Assembly: GCA_019637695.1 (NCBI GenBank)
Contig: JAHBVG010000015.1
Coordinates: forward strand, 34,651-98,650
Source of the DNA: Caldilineaceae bacterium
GTDB taxonomy: Bacteria > Chloroflexota > Anaerolineae > Caldilineales > Caldilineaceae
Reading direction: 5' to 3'
Length of the DNA stretch: 64,000 nt
The notes below the pieces were generated by a model. The model saw only the letters and a list, made by a program, of their open reading frames with translations. It was not told the origin of the DNA and did no database searches. The position numbers and the translations under genes were made by a program. Below, one piece after another: positions 63,785-64,000 of this stretch (the stretch's first letter is position 1; the number at the start of each line of letters is the position of its first letter).

Positions 63785-63859
63785 CAGATCTGCCACAGCG
63801 GGCGCTACGGTCTCTTCGTGTCTACGAAGGAGATCTTCCTGCCGTTGGTGACGCGATAG
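63785..63859 (+). pseudogene. C-terminal fragment of a secreted propeller/kelch-type protein
   Basis: The plus strand reads CHSGRYGLFVSTKEIFLPLV then TR and stop at 63857-63859, with no start codon or preceding coding frame. The tail matches the FLPxVxR endings of the propeller protein (60868) and the kelch remnant (61243). It is probably the end of a deleted gene, possibly the other half of the kelch gene disrupted around the restriction cassette. The rest of the window end (63860-64000) holds nothing recognisable except a possible start of a MITE-like element at 63991-64000. Confidence 0.6.
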
Positions 63860-64000
63860 CGCCAGGGATCGTCTTGATCGAGAGGGGATTGCCGAACACT
63901 GATTCCACGGCTGCTAAGTGGGGACGGACAGCAATCCACCTCAGCGCGGACCGCGCCCCAGCAACAGAGTCGTTATCACGCCAGAATGATTTGGGTGTAT

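Noticed and set aside
63989..64000. Possible fourth copy of the MITE-like element at the window end (ATTTGGGTGTAT).
   Set aside because: Only 8-12 bases are visible, too few for a feature. It is noted in the element finding instead.

Overview
The window looks like chromosomal DNA of a GC-rich bacterium, most likely a member of the Chloroflexota (Anaerolineae/Caldilinea-like). This is inference from gene content and style: large CHAT and STAND proteins, a BTAD-type regulator, dolichyl-phosphate-mannosyltransferase-like membrane proteins with beta-sandwich tails, a secreted propeller protein ending in a short FLPxVxR tail, and intergenic spaces packed with imperfect palindromes. No rRNA, tRNA, CRISPR array or intact transposase was recognised.

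Layout. 1-7.8 kb: end of a Mut7-C RNase-like gene, then sucC-sucD, a NarL-type response regulator, malate synthase and acetyl-CoA synthetase, together an acetate/glyoxylate/TCA block. 7.9-16.5 kb, mostly minus strand: scpA, a very large GH-like/triple-PGRP protein, a CysQ-like phosphatase, a UvrD-like ATPase, and a Phd/PIN toxin-antitoxin pair overlapping that ATPase gene. 16.7-24.6 kb: class V aminotransferase, PAP2 phosphatase, penicillin acylase family protein, class I glutamine amidotransferase-like hydrolase, a frameshifted Rpn-family nuclease gene and queA. 24.8-37.6 kb: PRC-barrel lipoprotein, pyrF-pyrE-pyrD, sfsA, adenosine deaminase, GNAT, Nudix, YgjP-like peptidase, rluD, lspA, a nitrilase-fold protein lacking its catalytic Cys, a DUF402 protein, hisH and a degenerate histidine phosphatase. 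37.9-44.8 kb: hisA fused to a Nudix domain, hisF, a PD-(D/E)XK-like protein, hisI, hisE, guaB and purA, a nucleotide/histidine block. 44.8-49.6 kb: two membrane glycosyltransferase-like proteins.

49.6-58.9 kb is the most unusual region. It holds a BTAD-AAA-TPR regulator, a CHAT-protease-like protein, a STAND NB-ARC/TPR protein and a divergent 77-residue protein. The CHAT and STAND proteins share a Gly/Ala-rich motif of about 30 residues placed just before the catalytic or ATPase domain. I read this as a possible homotypic contact element linking an NLR-like sensor to a caspase-like effector, comparable in logic to bacterial amyloid-signalling pairs.

59-64 kb: a secreted propeller protein, a broken kelch gene, and an AT-richer restriction-modification cassette followed by another broken C-terminal fragment with the same FLPxVxR tail.

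Almost every intergenic space carries one of several palindromic repeat families. Related repeat words also sit in frame inside queA, the STAND gene and the UvrD-like gene, which suggests repeats that spread through coding and noncoding DNA alike.
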